A DNA stretch of 64,000 bases from contig JAENRP010000085.1 in assembly GCA_024741835.1 (NCBI GenBank), positions 47,546 through 111,545 of the forward strand, read 5' to 3'. The position numbers and the translations under genes were made by a program. Below are positions 31,060 through 44,000 of the stretch, in pieces. Numbering within the stretch: position 1 is the stretch's first letter; each line of letters begins with the position of its first letter. The DNA is from Diplocarpon mali. Taxonomy: Eukaryota > Ascomycota > Leotiomycetes > Helotiales > Drepanopezizaceae. The notes beneath the pieces were generated by a model. The model was not told the origin of the DNA, made no database searches, and saw only the letters and a list, made by a program, of their open reading frames with translations.

Positions 31060-33953
31060 ATGGCATCACATTTCCAACCAACTGATGAGCAAGTCGACCA
31101 GCTCTTGATGCTAGTCAACGATGCTATTCCCCGGCAGGAAGCAGTGGCCAGACTGAAAGTAGGGCTTGCAGGTCCTCGTGTTGAGTGTAGCTAATGTATG
31201 TAGGGCAATAACTACAATGTTGAACAAGCCTTGAACGAATACTACGATACTGCAGATTCTACGAATAATAAAGTTGGCAGTCAGAAATGTTAGTAATTTA
31301 CATCGCAGGTACTGATCATGTTACTAGTACCGGTGGGATGAAGCGCAATTCAACAGCGACCGGGAAGGTGCAAGCAACGCCCATGGGATATGTGAGAAGT
31401 CCTGCTGCTGTGTAGCAGATTCCATGGCTTACCATCCCTCTACCTACAGCATTCGATATACATGCCCCAGATGATCCAGGAGCTTTCCATCGATACGACG
31501 CAGCCCCATCTCGTCCGCCCTCTAGAACAAGCAACAACAAATCACCTCTGAGCAAGGTTGTAGACCTAACTGCAGAGCATGCTGCAGGTCCGTATAGCAC
31601 ACGTATCTTTCATGTTTGCACACAGCTGATCTGGCTATTTCCTAGCCGACTCTAAAAACTCAACAGCCCATGACTATAATGTTGATTCGGATTTGGAACA
31701 AGCCCTTGCTGCATCAAGAGCGGACCTGGGAATGCCACCACAAGAGAGCGGCACGACGACAGCTACTGTTTGCTTTGGCCCTGCAACTCGCAGTCAGTAT
31801 GAAGAAAGACAGTGGGGTATGGTCCCAATGGGAAAAGCCCAGGAGATTATCGAGGACCCCGAGCCCGCGTATCGCAAGCGTGAACCCGGCACTCCTGCGT
31901 TCTTGAAGCCTAGTGTTCAAGATACTCGCCTGAATGCCTTTATTACGATCTACCATAGCATCCCGCTCGCCCGAAACGTGATGCTCAATACCTACAACGT
32001 ACTTCCAACCTACGGGCATGACGCTGAGTGGTGGCAAGGCAAGGCTATCGAGCAGCCGTCAACTGTGACTATGCACGGTACCTCTAGCCCTCCGCAGTAC
32101 GACGAAACTGATAGGGAGCTTCAACGTCTCATGGCATTCCTGGATAATACTGAACGGAGCTATGGCTCCGTTGAAGTCCTTGCAAACCTTCCAGAAGTCA
32201 AGCAAGCACGGAGGCAAGAGCCAGACCTTCCATCTGGTGTGCTTCGAGCTTGGAAGACTATTGTTGAGAATCAACATCCGACTGGCCCGGCAATGATCAG
32301 GCAGATTTTTAGTACAGGTGTGCCGGACGAGGACTCGGACGATGCTCCGACCATTTTTGCCGTATTGGCGCTGGATTTGCCCCCGAAAGATTCAGTCCAA
32401 GAGACATTATATGACATTTGCGATGAGGTTTTGTGGCCACAGCTTGGAATAATGGAGCTGTCAAAATGCCCTTATTTGTCACGCATTGCCGAGGTTATCT
32501 CGTTCAAAGTCGACAAAGTTATGGCTGGAAGCGATTGCAAGAACGTTGAGATCCCAGCGGTATGGTATCCGGATCGTTACTTGAAAGCAGGGAGGCAGGC
32601 TGCACTAGAAATGCGTCTGAAGAAGCGCGAGGTCGAGCAAGAACTGGAAAGAATCTGTTCGGCGGAAGAAAAGTTGAGCTTGATTCCTCTGAGGTCTGGA
32701 AAGTATGTGAAGGTGCACGATCTGTTTAAGGCATCGCTCAAACATGATGAAGCCAAAATTGAGGAAGATGCGCAAATTGTTGATGTCAATTTGATGGCCT
32801 CACAAGGTCCAAGCAATGCCGCTATAAGGCTTTCAGAAGAGCTTCGTAAGGTTGTTGCTAGCATTGACAAGAAGCTATTAGGTAAGCATCTGCCTTTCGC
32901 GAAGTCACGTCGCTAACTCAGCCGAGCATTGGAAGCAGAGAAGGAAAAGGCCAAAGCAGAATTTCGGAGCCTGTCGAAACTCTACACCGAACCTTCGAGC
33001 GATCCCGAAGCTCCAACCCTCCACAAGTACACTCTGCGTGGTGTTAGTATCACAAAAAACACCATGTTCATCTGTAAGCAAGCAGAACCAAATCTTGCTG
33101 ATCTGGGAACACACAACGATGGCTCTTTAGATATAAAAGAGCAATGGTGGAAAATTGAATACACCTATGGCACTATCCCTTTCATCATCGAGGTAGGTCC
33201 CAAGCTCGCTGATTAAGAATACCGGTGATCACATGAAACTGATTTGAATAGAAATCAACCTTAGAGAAGGTCCTTGAAGCTGCAATGGAGAGTGAGCATG
33301 CGATACTCGTCTACGCGAGCGAGAAAGCTTTGAATCATCCACCAATAGCCTTACCTAAGGCTCTAGAGGTCTGATTGTCTCGATAAGCCTTTGCAGGAGC
33401 GATGCTAACGCATTCTCAGACCTTTGTGCGGTTCGATAACAGAACTTTTCGATCGGAGTTCCAGGATTTAGAGGAGTCTCATACTGTCGACGCTGACGGT
33501 GATTCTCCTACAGTCGCCGACACGTTCCCGGTTGGGTCATCCCCTGGTAAACGAAAGTACGATCAAAGCTCATTAGTTAACCAGGACTACAACCCATATG
33601 CACAAGTAAACGTTACTGCGAGAGAGCTACGAAACGGCATTGGGTCTGGTGGATCAAATATTGCAATACCACAACATAAAATGTCGGCTAATACGGCAGA
33701 AGACTCTGGTTCAAATCCACCGGAAAATTTAGAGGTTATTTTGGGGGTGCCCATAGACGATATGGGAAAAGAAACGCCTACCCAGACGCAAGAGATGCAA
33801 GAGAAGAATGGAATGTCTCTGCTTTCAACTCGAGCTCAAGGCAGTGCGACGAAGCCAGGCACTCTCGACAGCATGGATCTAGATCATGTCATAGAAGGTG
33901 GCGAAGCTGCGAGGGAAAGTCCTGCGGTCAAACGTGTTGACTTTGCGGAGTAA
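31060..33953 (+). CDS. UBA- and UIM-containing fungal protein, function uncharacterised
   Basis: Eight proposed exons: 31060-31158, 31204-31272, 31328-31391, 31450-31587, 31646-32881, 32927-33192, 33252-33368, 33420-33953 (840 aa, frame kept throughout). N-terminus: a UBA-like three-helix segment (DEQVDQLLMLVNDAIPRQEAVARLK then NNYNVEQALNEYYD). Next comes YRWDEAQFNSDREG, then a UIM-like helix (SDLEQALAASRADLG, early in exon 5). The middle region (about 350 residues) contains RLNAFITIYHSIPLARNVML and GHDAEWWQGKAI, and is followed by a coiled segment EMRLKKREVEQELERI. The tail is disordered. UBA plus UIM suggests ubiquitin binding, somewhat like the N-terminus of USP25/28, but I see no Cys-His peptidase boxes. 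Intron 2 uses a weak GTTGGC donor, chosen because it alone keeps frame. Lies 0.9 kb downstream of the E2 gene. Confidence 0.8.
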
Positions 33954-35368
33954 GACTTTATAGACATGAAGAAGACAACACAAGCAAGCGAGGATACCCC
34001 TTCGTTCTTTCGTGGATAATTTAATTATCTTCGGAGCCTATGATTTTGAGTATTTAGTCTGGAGCCCACCCACATTAAAAGCATATCTCCTATCTCGTAG
34101 GTAGTGAAGAAATACATGAATGCTATTATTGGAGTAGCATCTCCTCATCACTGGCTAGAATATGCTCCTCGAAACAACCATGGTCATTGCATCTGTAATG
34201 TATGTAGTTAATCTTGTGGAATATCCGGCCCGTGGCCCCTGGCATTACGCAGATTATCAACCATAAGTAACTAACTGACAAATTCCAGACTTTGGTAAAA
34301 AGCAACCCAAATACGTCTCATGAACCCGTCCCTGGCCGAGTCGCGAGACCAAAGAGGGCCCTACGTTACGAGAACAGTAAACAAAACAGCATTCGACGAC
34401 TTCCGCTGATTTGAACTAAGCTGTGTATAATCCAGCGAAAAATCTATTTGAAGGTGGAGAATATCTCAAGGATTGCTGTCATAATTCCAATTCAAAGTCA
34501 ACAAACCCGGCCGTCCAACTGGAATCGATTTAAATGATAAGAGCCATGAGGCATACATCCGTATCGCGTACAGACTTACCCACGCCGACTTGCTTGCTGC
34601 CAGAGAGTCGTGCAAATTTAATTATTTACAGCAGAACAAGAGGCACCCAAGATTGGAATAAATCAAAGCAAAGCAATCAGATGCTTTTGATCACCAATCA
34701 TAAATCGCCTTGAAAAGGCAATAAATTCTTATAGCATTAGGAATTATCGTGTGATTGTACAGTCCCTATTAGTTTCGTCGAGGTGCAGTGGCACATATGC
34801 CTGAAGGTTAGGTCTTGGTATGCCTTGTGGCCTCATGCCATTCCAATTCGATCGATTCCACATAGAAGCTTCGCGTATGTTCCCCTCCACACGTCACCGC
34901 ACCGACGACCCCCCATTTTTAGGCGTAGAACATTACGACAACCAGACAGGATAAAGTGGCGCGTAGACTTGTTTGCCGCCTCTACATCACGGGAAGTCAG
35001 ATACAAAGTACTTCAATTCACAATCCTTATTCTTTAAAAACGATCCGAGCGATTGGTCAATCGATATCGCACGATAGAGGCCCATTGTGTACTCGGACCC
35101 GGCTCATCCATCCGGCTTGTTTAAACGTTTTGAACAAACACATGACCAGCTTTTCCGCCCATCCCTCCTCATCCACTGGCAAGTAGCTACTTCCTTCGAA
35201 GATTTCCAGTTCTATTATCGAACTTGTGCGAGATTAAAAAAATTTCGCCGAAAGTACTAGAAGCCTTCTCACGTCGCTCAACTTCCGCCTTTATTCCCGC
35301 ACGTCTCGTTGAACCAACAGATAAAGACAATTCGAATCCTTCGCCATCAACAGATTACAACCATAAGT
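33954..35368. other. Intergenic region, no supported gene
   Basis: 1.4 kb without recognisable coding or RNA sequence. The last 300 bp lead into sis1 and are pyrimidine-rich; no perfect nGAAnnTTCnnGAAn heat-shock element was noticed. Confidence 0.4.
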
Positions 35369-36603
35369 ATGGTAGCAGAAACTAAACTCTACGATGCACT
35401 GGGTATCAAGCCTGAAGCTACCCAAGATGACATCAAGAAAGCGTACAGGTAGAATACTTAATATCCCCGTGGTTTTCCAACGAGGCTAACTTTGATTTAG
35501 GAAAATGGCATTGAAGCACCATCCTGATAAGAACAAAGATAATCCGGCTTCTGCAGAAAAATTCAAAGAAGTGTCACAAGCTTACGAGATTCTCTCTGAT
35601 CCCGAGAAGCGTACCACCTACGATCAGTATGGACTGGAATTTATGCTTAGGGGCGGTCCTCCACCCCCAGAGCCAGGCGCTGGCGGGAATCCATATGCAG
35701 GGGCTGGCGGGATGCCAGGCGGGTTTGATTTTGGTGGAGCAGGCATGCCAGGAGGCGGAGGAGGCGGTCGGAGCTTCCACTATGAATTCAGTAATGGCGG
35801 CCCTGGCGGTGGAAGTGCAGGATTCAGCTTTAGCAATCCAGAAAGTATATTTTCGGAATTCTTGCGGGGACAAACGGGTATGGGAGCCGGTGGTGATGGC
35901 TTCGAAGATATCTTTGGTGGGGGAGGGGTACCAAGATCACGACAATCTGGGGGCAGGACACGAACTGCAGGCACTGGGGCCGAGTCGGCGAGATACAGGG
36001 CTGCTACGCCGGAGGTCACTACTGTCGAGAGACCGCTACCAGTGACACTCGAGGAGCTGTTCAGAGGTACGCATAAGAAGATGAAGATCAAGCGGAAGGC
36101 GTTTGACGAGGTTACTGGGAAGAGGACGACTCAGGATAAGGTACTAGAGATGGATATAAAGCCTGGATTGAAGAAGGGCAGTAAGATCAAGTTCAAGGGT
36201 GTTGGGGATCAGGAAGAGGGCGGACAGCAAGACTTGCATTTCGTTGTTGAAGAAGTGAGCTACCAAATTTGACTTGCAAAATTGGGCGATTTACTAATGT
36301 TCTCGATAGAAACCACATATCCTATTCACTCGAGACGGTGATGACATTCACCACACAGTCGACCTCGATCTTAAGGAGGCTCTAACAGGATGGAAGCGAA
36401 CTGTGACAACCATCGATGGCAAGCAACTCAACCTCGATAAAGCAGGCCCCACACCACCTGGCAAGACGGAGTCCTTCCCGAATCTGGGCATGCCACTCAG
36501 CAAGAAGCCAGATCAAAGGGGCAATTTCGTCATTACATACAATGTCAAATTCCCGACAAGCTTGACGACCGAGCAAAAGAGGAAGTTGAGGGAGATCTTG
36601 TAG
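35369..36603 (+). CDS. sis1: Type II Hsp40 co-chaperone (Sis1/DNAJB1-like)
   Basis: Exons 35369-35448, 35501-36254 and 36310-36603 (375 aa); introns of 52 and 55 bp. J domain at residues 5-70 with HPD at 34-36. A long Gly/Phe-rich region follows (about 80-165; [21 protein letters not shown]), then two client-binding beta domains: [21 protein letters not shown] with [16 protein letters not shown], and after the second intron [23 protein letters not shown]. No Cys-rich zinc-binding domain, so type II rather than type I. The C-terminus [18 protein letters not shown] closes the fold. Sis1 stimulates Hsp70 ATPase, is needed for translation initiation and directs misfolded proteins in yeast. It ends convergently with PGS1. 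Confidence 0.95.
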
Positions 36604-37095
36604 TAGTTGAGACACGAAGGAGACGGTTGAGAGACAGCGAATGGGATTCACTAAAGTGCTCATGGGAAGCATGTACTTGGCGTTATGGGGTTTTAGGGTG
36701 CGGGGGATGATGAAGGAGAATGAATCACGACAAAGATCAACGCGCATCCATGAACGTAGTAAAGATATCAAGCCTCGTTTGCAGGATTCCTTTTTCTGTT
36801 TACTAGAAAGTTTCTCCCAGCCATAATATAGCATGTTAATGTGAGACTATAAGATCGATGCAATCTTTGCTCACCTTCTCGAGAGCTCGAGTGATGATGT
36901 GATGCTATGGTCATTATGATGACCTCCAATTCTTGTCAAAAAGAGTAGGCCACATATTAGTATAGGCGAATGTCCCTATGGTTATTCGGTAATATTGCCG
37001 AAATGCGGACCGAGCCCACTGTGTCATTGAAGCTGATGGCGACTCTATCTTACACACCCATGCATCTATACCGTACAGCCTGCCCACCGCTTATG
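36604..37095. other. Convergent intergenic region, sis1 / PGS1
   Basis: About 490 bp of overlapping 3' flanks. No further gene seen. Confidence 0.45.
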
Positions 37096-38822
37096 TTACA
37101 AAGCACCCCCAACCAACCGTACAATCCACATGGCAATCCTAACCTTGATGCCTACCCTCCTCTCCACGCTGATAAAGTCATCCATTCCCATCTTCCCAGC
37201 GAACTTCCCCAGCCCATCCCTCTCCTCTCCAAGCCTTCTCTTCAGTCCCTCATCACTCGTGACAATGACAGTCCCCACTTCCAAGTCCAGGCCGTAGCTT
37301 CTCTTCGTATAGTTGCTACTACCCACCACAGTAATACTCGGATTCTTCTCACCATTCAGCGAAACCCACAGGCCTTTTGCGTGGTACGTCCACCCGCCTT
37401 TCTCGCCAACAGTACCGTTCCTCCACTCTTTCAAGACGATATCAGCTTGCCGTCCGGCTGTCTGCGCAGCTTCCAGGAATCGCCGGGAGAGGAGCGTGTA
37501 TGCAGCAGGTAGAAGTCCCGACACGCCTTTGGAACCGTAGAATCCGTTGGCCCAAGGCGAGGCCGTAATGACAGTATTATTTTTCGAGGCGGTCGAGAGT
37601 AGGAGGGTGGTTAGTGAGGGATGCGGGTTAAAGTAGCCGGCTGTGAATGTCCAGGAGGAGTTACTGAATTCCGAGGCCGAAAGTGTTTTGAGGATGGTCC
37701 TTATTGCTGGGAGCTCGGTTGATGAGTCGGGTATCAACAAAGGCGTAAACTGAGATACGGGGTAGACTGTCGTGTTGGGTTCGGGGCCGACCGTCTTCTG
37801 TGGGACGGCCGAGGGTTGGATGAGGGACTTCAGGAGAGTGGAAGCTTGTGAGATGTACATCGCAGGAGCGTCGAGGGGTGAAGGGGCGAGATTAGTAGAT
37901 GGCCATTCTAGAGTATAGCCAGCTCTTAATTGAGGATCGGGGCTGAGCAGGAAGCTAATATCTGCAACAGCTCTGTGAATTTTGGAAAAGTATTCTGTGA
38001 TCTCTCTAGACGAGAAAACGAGATACCTGTCTTGACGATCAGTGAAGTAGTCATTAGAGAGATTGGCTCTATTTCAGTCAACTTGGCTACTGGCATGATG
38101 GTACGTTTTTCTTACCCTGAGATTATGATCTCGTCATCCACGCCATACAACTTCATATGCTGCAATCCCCATCCCTCGTTGATCCGTTTGGGAATATATT
38201 TCTTCCGCAACCCTGTGAGATTTGGCGTATGATACATCCGAATCTCAATCCTATCTGCCCCAAACTCTGATACCAATGGCGCAAGCAAGGACGCACATGA
38301 TGCCTCAGGAGACTCTCTCGTTCCTCGCAAAGCATCAGTCAATATACTGAGCTTCAGTTTGGGCTTTGCTCGTAGAGCTTTTTGCAGTGTGGCTATCTAC
38401 ACCGCATGAGTGAAGGTTCAGGCTCTGGAATTGGATGTGAGTACAAGCTCATGTTCTGTTTTGCCTATGTACAAAGTGGAGAGAAATATCTGGTTCTCTG
38501 CTCCTAGGATTTTGCCCTGCTTCCATCAGCATATATATCCCCATCCACAGAAAAATATTGCGCGGACCTTTAGCGTCTCGTAAAATTCAGATGGCGAACG
38601 CAGGACGTCTATTTGAGACCCCCAGATCTGGAATTTCAGCGTTATCCTGTCCAGCTCGTTCATGAATGGTCCCAACATCAAAGCTGGGGATGTGCTGCCA
38701 GCACAGGTTGCGAGGGATGATGTCGAGCTAGAACGTCTGCAGTTCTTAGCTTGCAATATTCGTGGTCGACAGCCAAGCAGTCTGCGACTTGCCGCGCATT
38801 TTATACTGCTCCTGATTATCAT
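37096..38822 (-). CDS. pgs1: Phosphatidylglycerophosphate synthase, mitochondrial (Pgs1)
   Basis: Exons 38822-38568, 38516-38445, 38396-38116 and 38068-37096 (526 aa). An Arg/Ser-rich presequence (MIIRSSIKCAASRRLLG...) precedes LGPFMNELDRI and ILRSPSEFYETLK. Exon 2 adds GKILGAENQIFLSTLYIGKTEHEL. First HKD motif: HMKLYGVDDEIIISGANLSNDYF. Second: YHAKGLWVSL...VVGSSNYTKRS, where the expected Asp is not present, as in other Pgs1 proteins known to me. Phospholipase-D superfamily. The enzyme makes phosphatidylglycerophosphate from CDP-diacylglycerol and glycerol-3-phosphate, the committed step to cardiolipin in the inner membrane. It is divergent from the NDUFA12 gene, so both mitochondrial genes share a short promoter. 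Confidence 0.93.
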
Positions 38823-38976
38823 GACGCCTATCTTTGTTGTTGCAGGTGGGGACTGGGTGATGTTGTAGGAAGCCCCAAATTCAATGGCGCTAGTATTATT
38901 TTAGCGCGACACCAAGCTCGCCTTCAACGTCCTGGGCAGTCTATTACATTGTTCGGTCCAGTAAATCCCCAACGCT
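38823..38976. promoter_or_regulatory. 154-bp bidirectional promoter between PGS1 and the NDUFA12 gene
   Basis: The two start codons are only 154 bp apart, so 5'UTRs and promoter elements must overlap or be very short. No motif was firmly identified. Shared control of two mitochondrial genes is an inference from spacing. Confidence 0.55.
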
Positions 38977-39723
38977 ATGTCGACTATTCTAAGATCATTG
39001 CGCAACTTGCGCAGAGTTGGCCTGCGTGTAAGGACTTAAATTTCTGGTGTTCAGAGGCTTGCTAATGTTGATGACCACAGGATGCCGCGCATCAGATGCA
39101 AGTACGTCTCTACGCCACTCCACGAGCAACCTGGGAATAGCTACTGATTGAGACCCTTCTGCTATAGCACATAGGTATTTGGGGTTCTCAAAACCTGATG
39201 CTGATCCGAACTGATGTGAATTTCAGGTGACACTAAGGCCGGCACTTTCATCGCGAAGGATCGATACGGAAACAAATATTATGAGAACCTGGAGGATGAA
39301 CTGCCTTGTGAGCACACCCGAGTCTTCTTTGATTGATCGGGATCTCATCAAAACGTAGTGCGTACGAGATGGGTAGATTACAAGGACTACTTTGAGGATC
39401 CGTAAGCTCTTCCCAGCCGAAGAACTGACTGCGGTATTGTCCTGACACTAGAAAAAGATCGCACATTGAGCCCGGATGGCATGCTTGGATCTCATACGCG
39501 GTTGATAAGCCACCGACTGAGGACCCCATCTTGCAGACTAAAGTGCGGAGTTGGGAGCTGCCAGATCATCGCCCAAATTTTACCATGACCCGGGCAGCGT
39601 ACAGACCTTACTCTACGTGAGGAATCTCTTACTTGTATTAATTTTACCTGGAATCTAATGTTTTTGGATAGCGTTAAGCCGAAGCTCAATGCTTGGACAC
39701 CAGTTGTTGCTCAGCGGGGTTAG
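38977..39723 (+). CDS. NADH:ubiquinone oxidoreductase (complex I) subunit NDUFA12 / B17.2 homologue
   Basis: Seven exons for 139 aa: 38977-39027, 39081-39101, 39168-39174, 39227-39307, 39359-39401, 39452-39616 and 39672-39723. Reading: MSTILRSLRNLRRVGLR, DAAHQMQ, HIGDTKAGTFIAKDRYGNKYYEN, LRTRWVDYKDYFEDP, HIEPGWHAWISYAVDKPPTED, then RPNFTMTRAAYRPYST and VKPKLNAWTPV. The WVDY and PGWHAWISY segments are the family signature. Exon 3 is only 7 nt (CACATAG): it supplies His, Ile and the first base of Gly, and without it the frame is lost. Exon 2 has 21 nt. All six introns are 50-66 bp with standard GT-AG ends. The subunit is an accessory part of the matrix arm, needed for late complex I assembly. 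Confidence 0.9.
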
Positions 39724-41047
39724 ATGTCAAATGTTGGAGGTGGCCGGGACCTGTGAGGATTGTACATAGTGGTTTGTTTACAGTGGATAAACATTTATTA
39801 CCCTCTAAATGTTAAAGCTCTACCGTGCTTTGCAAAACAGACATATGGCCACTGTTGAGTAGCTACATGTTGGGCATCTCCGCCATACCATTGATGTATC
39901 TCATGGTATCCTTGAGTAGTGACTTTATTTCATATTGTGACTGGAGACAACCAACTTCCCGTCTCGTTTCACAAATAGGCAAAAGTCTCTTTGCGAACTA
40001 TGTGTTCCTTGTCAACAAAATTTATCCTTTCGACTTGCTCACTGCACCTTATGACTAGTATGTTAAAAAGCCGGCACCTGCGACAATTATGCGCATCACT
40101 CTCTTCCTTGAACACGCCATCCTTCCTCCTGCGCTGGAAGCCCCTGATGCCCACATATCAACGAAAGAACTTTAATTTGATTTTGAATTTCATTCTTACT
40201 GTCTTCTCCTGGCACTGGCAATTTGCACTTCATCTTCCGAGTCACTTGCCAAAGTTACCAAATTCGACAATTCTCTTTCCGGCTCCAGAAATCTCCATCA
40301 ATAGTCACACTCCTCCAAATTCAGTGTCATAAACATAAGCTGGTCCCAAGTCCCTGGACCCGTTGAGAGGGATCCGGTAGCTATTGTAATCTCGGATCCG
40401 TGCGACAATCACATTGAATTATTTATGTGCTCATTAGCATTAATACCAATGTTTCAGGGTGCATCACAAAACCGTTCCCAGAACACCAAGCTGGGGAGTG
40501 AAATTTCAATATCAAGATTTCGAGTGAATCAGCTAAGCTAGCTGTTGCTCAGTATCAGGAGGTCCAGAGGCATCCTGTCAACTGGATAGAAGAGCAATGA
40601 GTGACTGGTTTCCCAGCCGGAGCTCTTTTGGGATGCTGAGAAATACTGCAAGGTAGGAAGACCGGTCCTTTGATTGACATTATCAAGATGATTTTCCCGA
40701 TGCTACATAACCACTTTTTGCTTTAAGCCCGAGTCACGGCAGCTGCCTCATCCCATCTAATGTAACCTGCTGGGCCTCAGAGAATTCCGACTTTGCTCAA
40801 GAATCTGCTTGGCATCACTCATACAAAAGACCAGCTCCGGATGGCTCTGTCTTATCTTGAAAAGTTTCACTTTCTGAGTGGGACACCTCATGGTCTGCCA
40901 TATCAAATTAATTTTGATTTTCAAGTTTCAATATGAAGTAACGCCGACGTCAATGATTATTCCAGCAGGAATCTCGACTCAATGCTGACCATTTCAGGGT
41001 ATTCTAAACTCCAGCCCCAAACTAGTTTACCATTATTCATGTCAACA
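39724..41047. other. Convergent intergenic region, NDUFA12 / GCN2
   Basis: 1.3 kb with no gene I can support. AT-moderate, contains short frames only. Confidence 0.4.
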
Positions 41048-44000
41048 TTACGCACCCAGGTCGTAGTAAATGCATTTTCCAGTTCTGAAATTGTAGATGA
41101 ACGAGTTCCTGGTGATATCCTTGTTCTGTTGTCTCAATGTGTTCATCAAATCGTGGACTTCACCCAAGTACCTCTTCTCTGCTGTCTGGACAGCTTGAGT
41201 GACTTGTCGCCAGCTCTCCAGATCAGACAGCCTGGTTCCTCTTATCAACTCCATAACTTGATCAGTTGTTTCAATGGCAGCTATTGGACCGTCAAGGAAT
41301 TCGTGTACAGTCGAGCTGGCTCGTGCTTGTGCCTGCTCTATGATGTTCCGGCGATTTGACTTCTTACTCTTCGTCCCCGCAACCAGAACTCGTACATCTT
41401 GCTCGTGGTCATGAACACTTGTATCATTTTGACTACTGTGGCGTTGCAGTTTTACTCGCTGATGCGTACCGTTCCGATGGTCTCTCTCGCGGATCTCGTT
41501 ACTGAGCCAAGCTAGGAGCTGAGTTGAATGAATATCGGTGTCAGCCACGTCTTTTCGGTCCTGACTTTTAACTTTTAGAATTGAGTCTTGCTTGATTATT
41601 ACGATCCAGGAATGTTGATCGTCTCGGTACTTGACCATCAAGTCTTCTGTGGAGCGCGAGTCACGAGCTAATTCAGCGCTGATATCATTCCTCCATAAAT
41701 ACTGGACAATATCCACGCCAGTACTCCGTAAAACGGCGGCATCGTGGCTGGCAACAAGTACGTCGCACTGTGATGAGTTTAGCCGTTTTTGTGCAAGACG
41801 ATCAGAAAGAAGTTTGGATTTTACATACTCTCTTCGTGTTCCAAATCCCATGAACTTCTTCCTCTGCCTTCTTCAAGAACCCCTTTACACTTGCCTTTGG
41901 GAAGCGGGCCATTTTTTCCCATGCTAGGTTGAATCCAACAGCGTGTCTTGGTTCAGAGTGACTGCCAGTCTTATGTCGATGTTCCCTGACCAAAGAATCG
42001 TAGCGCCCGCCAGCAGCGAACACATCTCTGATCTTCCTATCAAAGAGGCAAGAGAATATCACGCCTCCCTTGCAGAACTTCTCATTCAGACTTGCAAGCG
42101 GGTTGATATAAACCTTGCTATGCACATTGAACTTCTTGGTGTACTCGATCACGTCTCGCAAGTGAGCAATGGCAGAGGATGACCTCTCAAAGATACCAGT
42201 CCCTTCAAATAGTGTCTTCAGCTTTGAGAATGCTTTGTTGGGAGTTTCTAGACTCTTTTATTTAGCTAACAGGGCTGATGAAGTTGGATTTCGGATGCTT
42301 ACCACGGAAGTCAAAACGCTGCAGATCATCAACACTAGGGACCGAGACTCCAATAACAGGTGATCTAAGCTCTGTGCGTATCTTCTGCCATGTGTAAGAT
42401 TGTACATTGAGCTTGCTGAGGGTGTCTGCCACAGCCTGGCGTATGTCAGGTTCGATTCTGCAGAAATCAAAAATGAGGCCGAGAAGGTCGGCGTGATTAA
42501 GATGAAAGCACATTTGAGATGCAGCGAGCGAGGGAAAGCTTCCAACGATCTCATCCAGGACCTTAATGACCTCTGCCTCTTTCAAGGCCAGATCCAAACT
42601 ATCGCTCGAAACAATGTCAAAGTCGACCTCACCGAATGTCAGGGGTTGACCCCCGAATTCACGGTGTCGAAATACTCGACCAAATGCGAATGACCGCTGA
42701 ACAAGCGGGTCGTTCTTAGCAATAGCTCTTGCATGCGGAAGCGTGAGATCATAAGGCAATTGTAATAATGTGCCTCGTTCGTCGAGGAGCTGAACTACGT
42801 TCGAACCATAGTGACCGGATCGAGGGAACAATATAGTCCTTGGTGTCTCTACTGCACCATGGTTTCGGAATATCGATATCAATTTCTGCTTGACAAGTCC
42901 TTGGAGTAGTAGGTCGCTCGCGCTATGATTTACTACCCCCATCTCCCAAGCAAAGTCTTTTGCAGGGTTGAGTGGTATTGTGAATAAAGAACGCATCATC
43001 TTGTCATAGTAGGGAGACTTCGAGTCAGTAAAGCCAGCTAAAGCTTGACGGATTGTCTCATCCTCCATCTGAACAGGGAGTCTGCCACTTTTCAAAAGCT
43101 CTGAACTTGAAGGTCGATCTTTCGGATTGTGGTTAAGAAGTGACAGTATTATCTCGGCCTGTACAGGTATCTCGGATGGCTTGAACTCTGCTGGGAAGAC
43201 AGGTTGTTTTTGTCTCAATCCTTCACCTACACGAGCTCGATCCATTCCTGGCACAAGGGGCCGAAAGCACATCTCGAAGAATATGATGCCAAGTGAATAC
43301 ATATCCACTTTGCTCGTGTATGTTCCCACGACAGAAGATTTGACTTCGGGCGCAACATAAAAAGCAGTCCCGATGCTTCTAGTCATATCACCACTCATGT
43401 GGACGGCGGCAGACGATACCTTATCAGTGATAGTATATTGCCCGCTAGTAGCAAGCCCAAAATCACCGATCTTTACGTTCGAGGCAGCATCAATAAATAT
43501 GTTCTCCGGCTTCAAATCACGATGAACAACGTTCAGCCCATGAATGTGTGCAAGCCCTTCCAGAACTTGCCTAAGAAGACACCATATTTCATCATGGTCC
43601 TTTTGAAGACCTATTCTGATCAGATCGCGGAGGGTTTTCTTCTCGCAATATTCCATGGAAATATACAGGACAGTTTTAAAGGGACGCTGGAAGCGGGAGC
43701 TGGACCTAGTGCGCTCTGATGCCTGTTGAAAGTCAGTTTTGCAAGTTTTATTACGTCGAAGACCTAAGATTAGCTAAGAGTTTACAGCTTGAAGGGCTCA
43801 TATCGTGTAACGAAAAGATTGGCATGAACATGGAAAAGTTTGCTTACTAGGGTTGGACGCTGTTTTGTAACCCCGTTGGAGCTCTGGGCACCCGGACTGG
43901 TAGGGTCATTTTCATCCTCCTCGTTAGAATCTTCATCCTCATCCGACTCGTCGTCATAACCGAATTCAACTTGTGGAAAGCCACTTGATGACATGAAATC

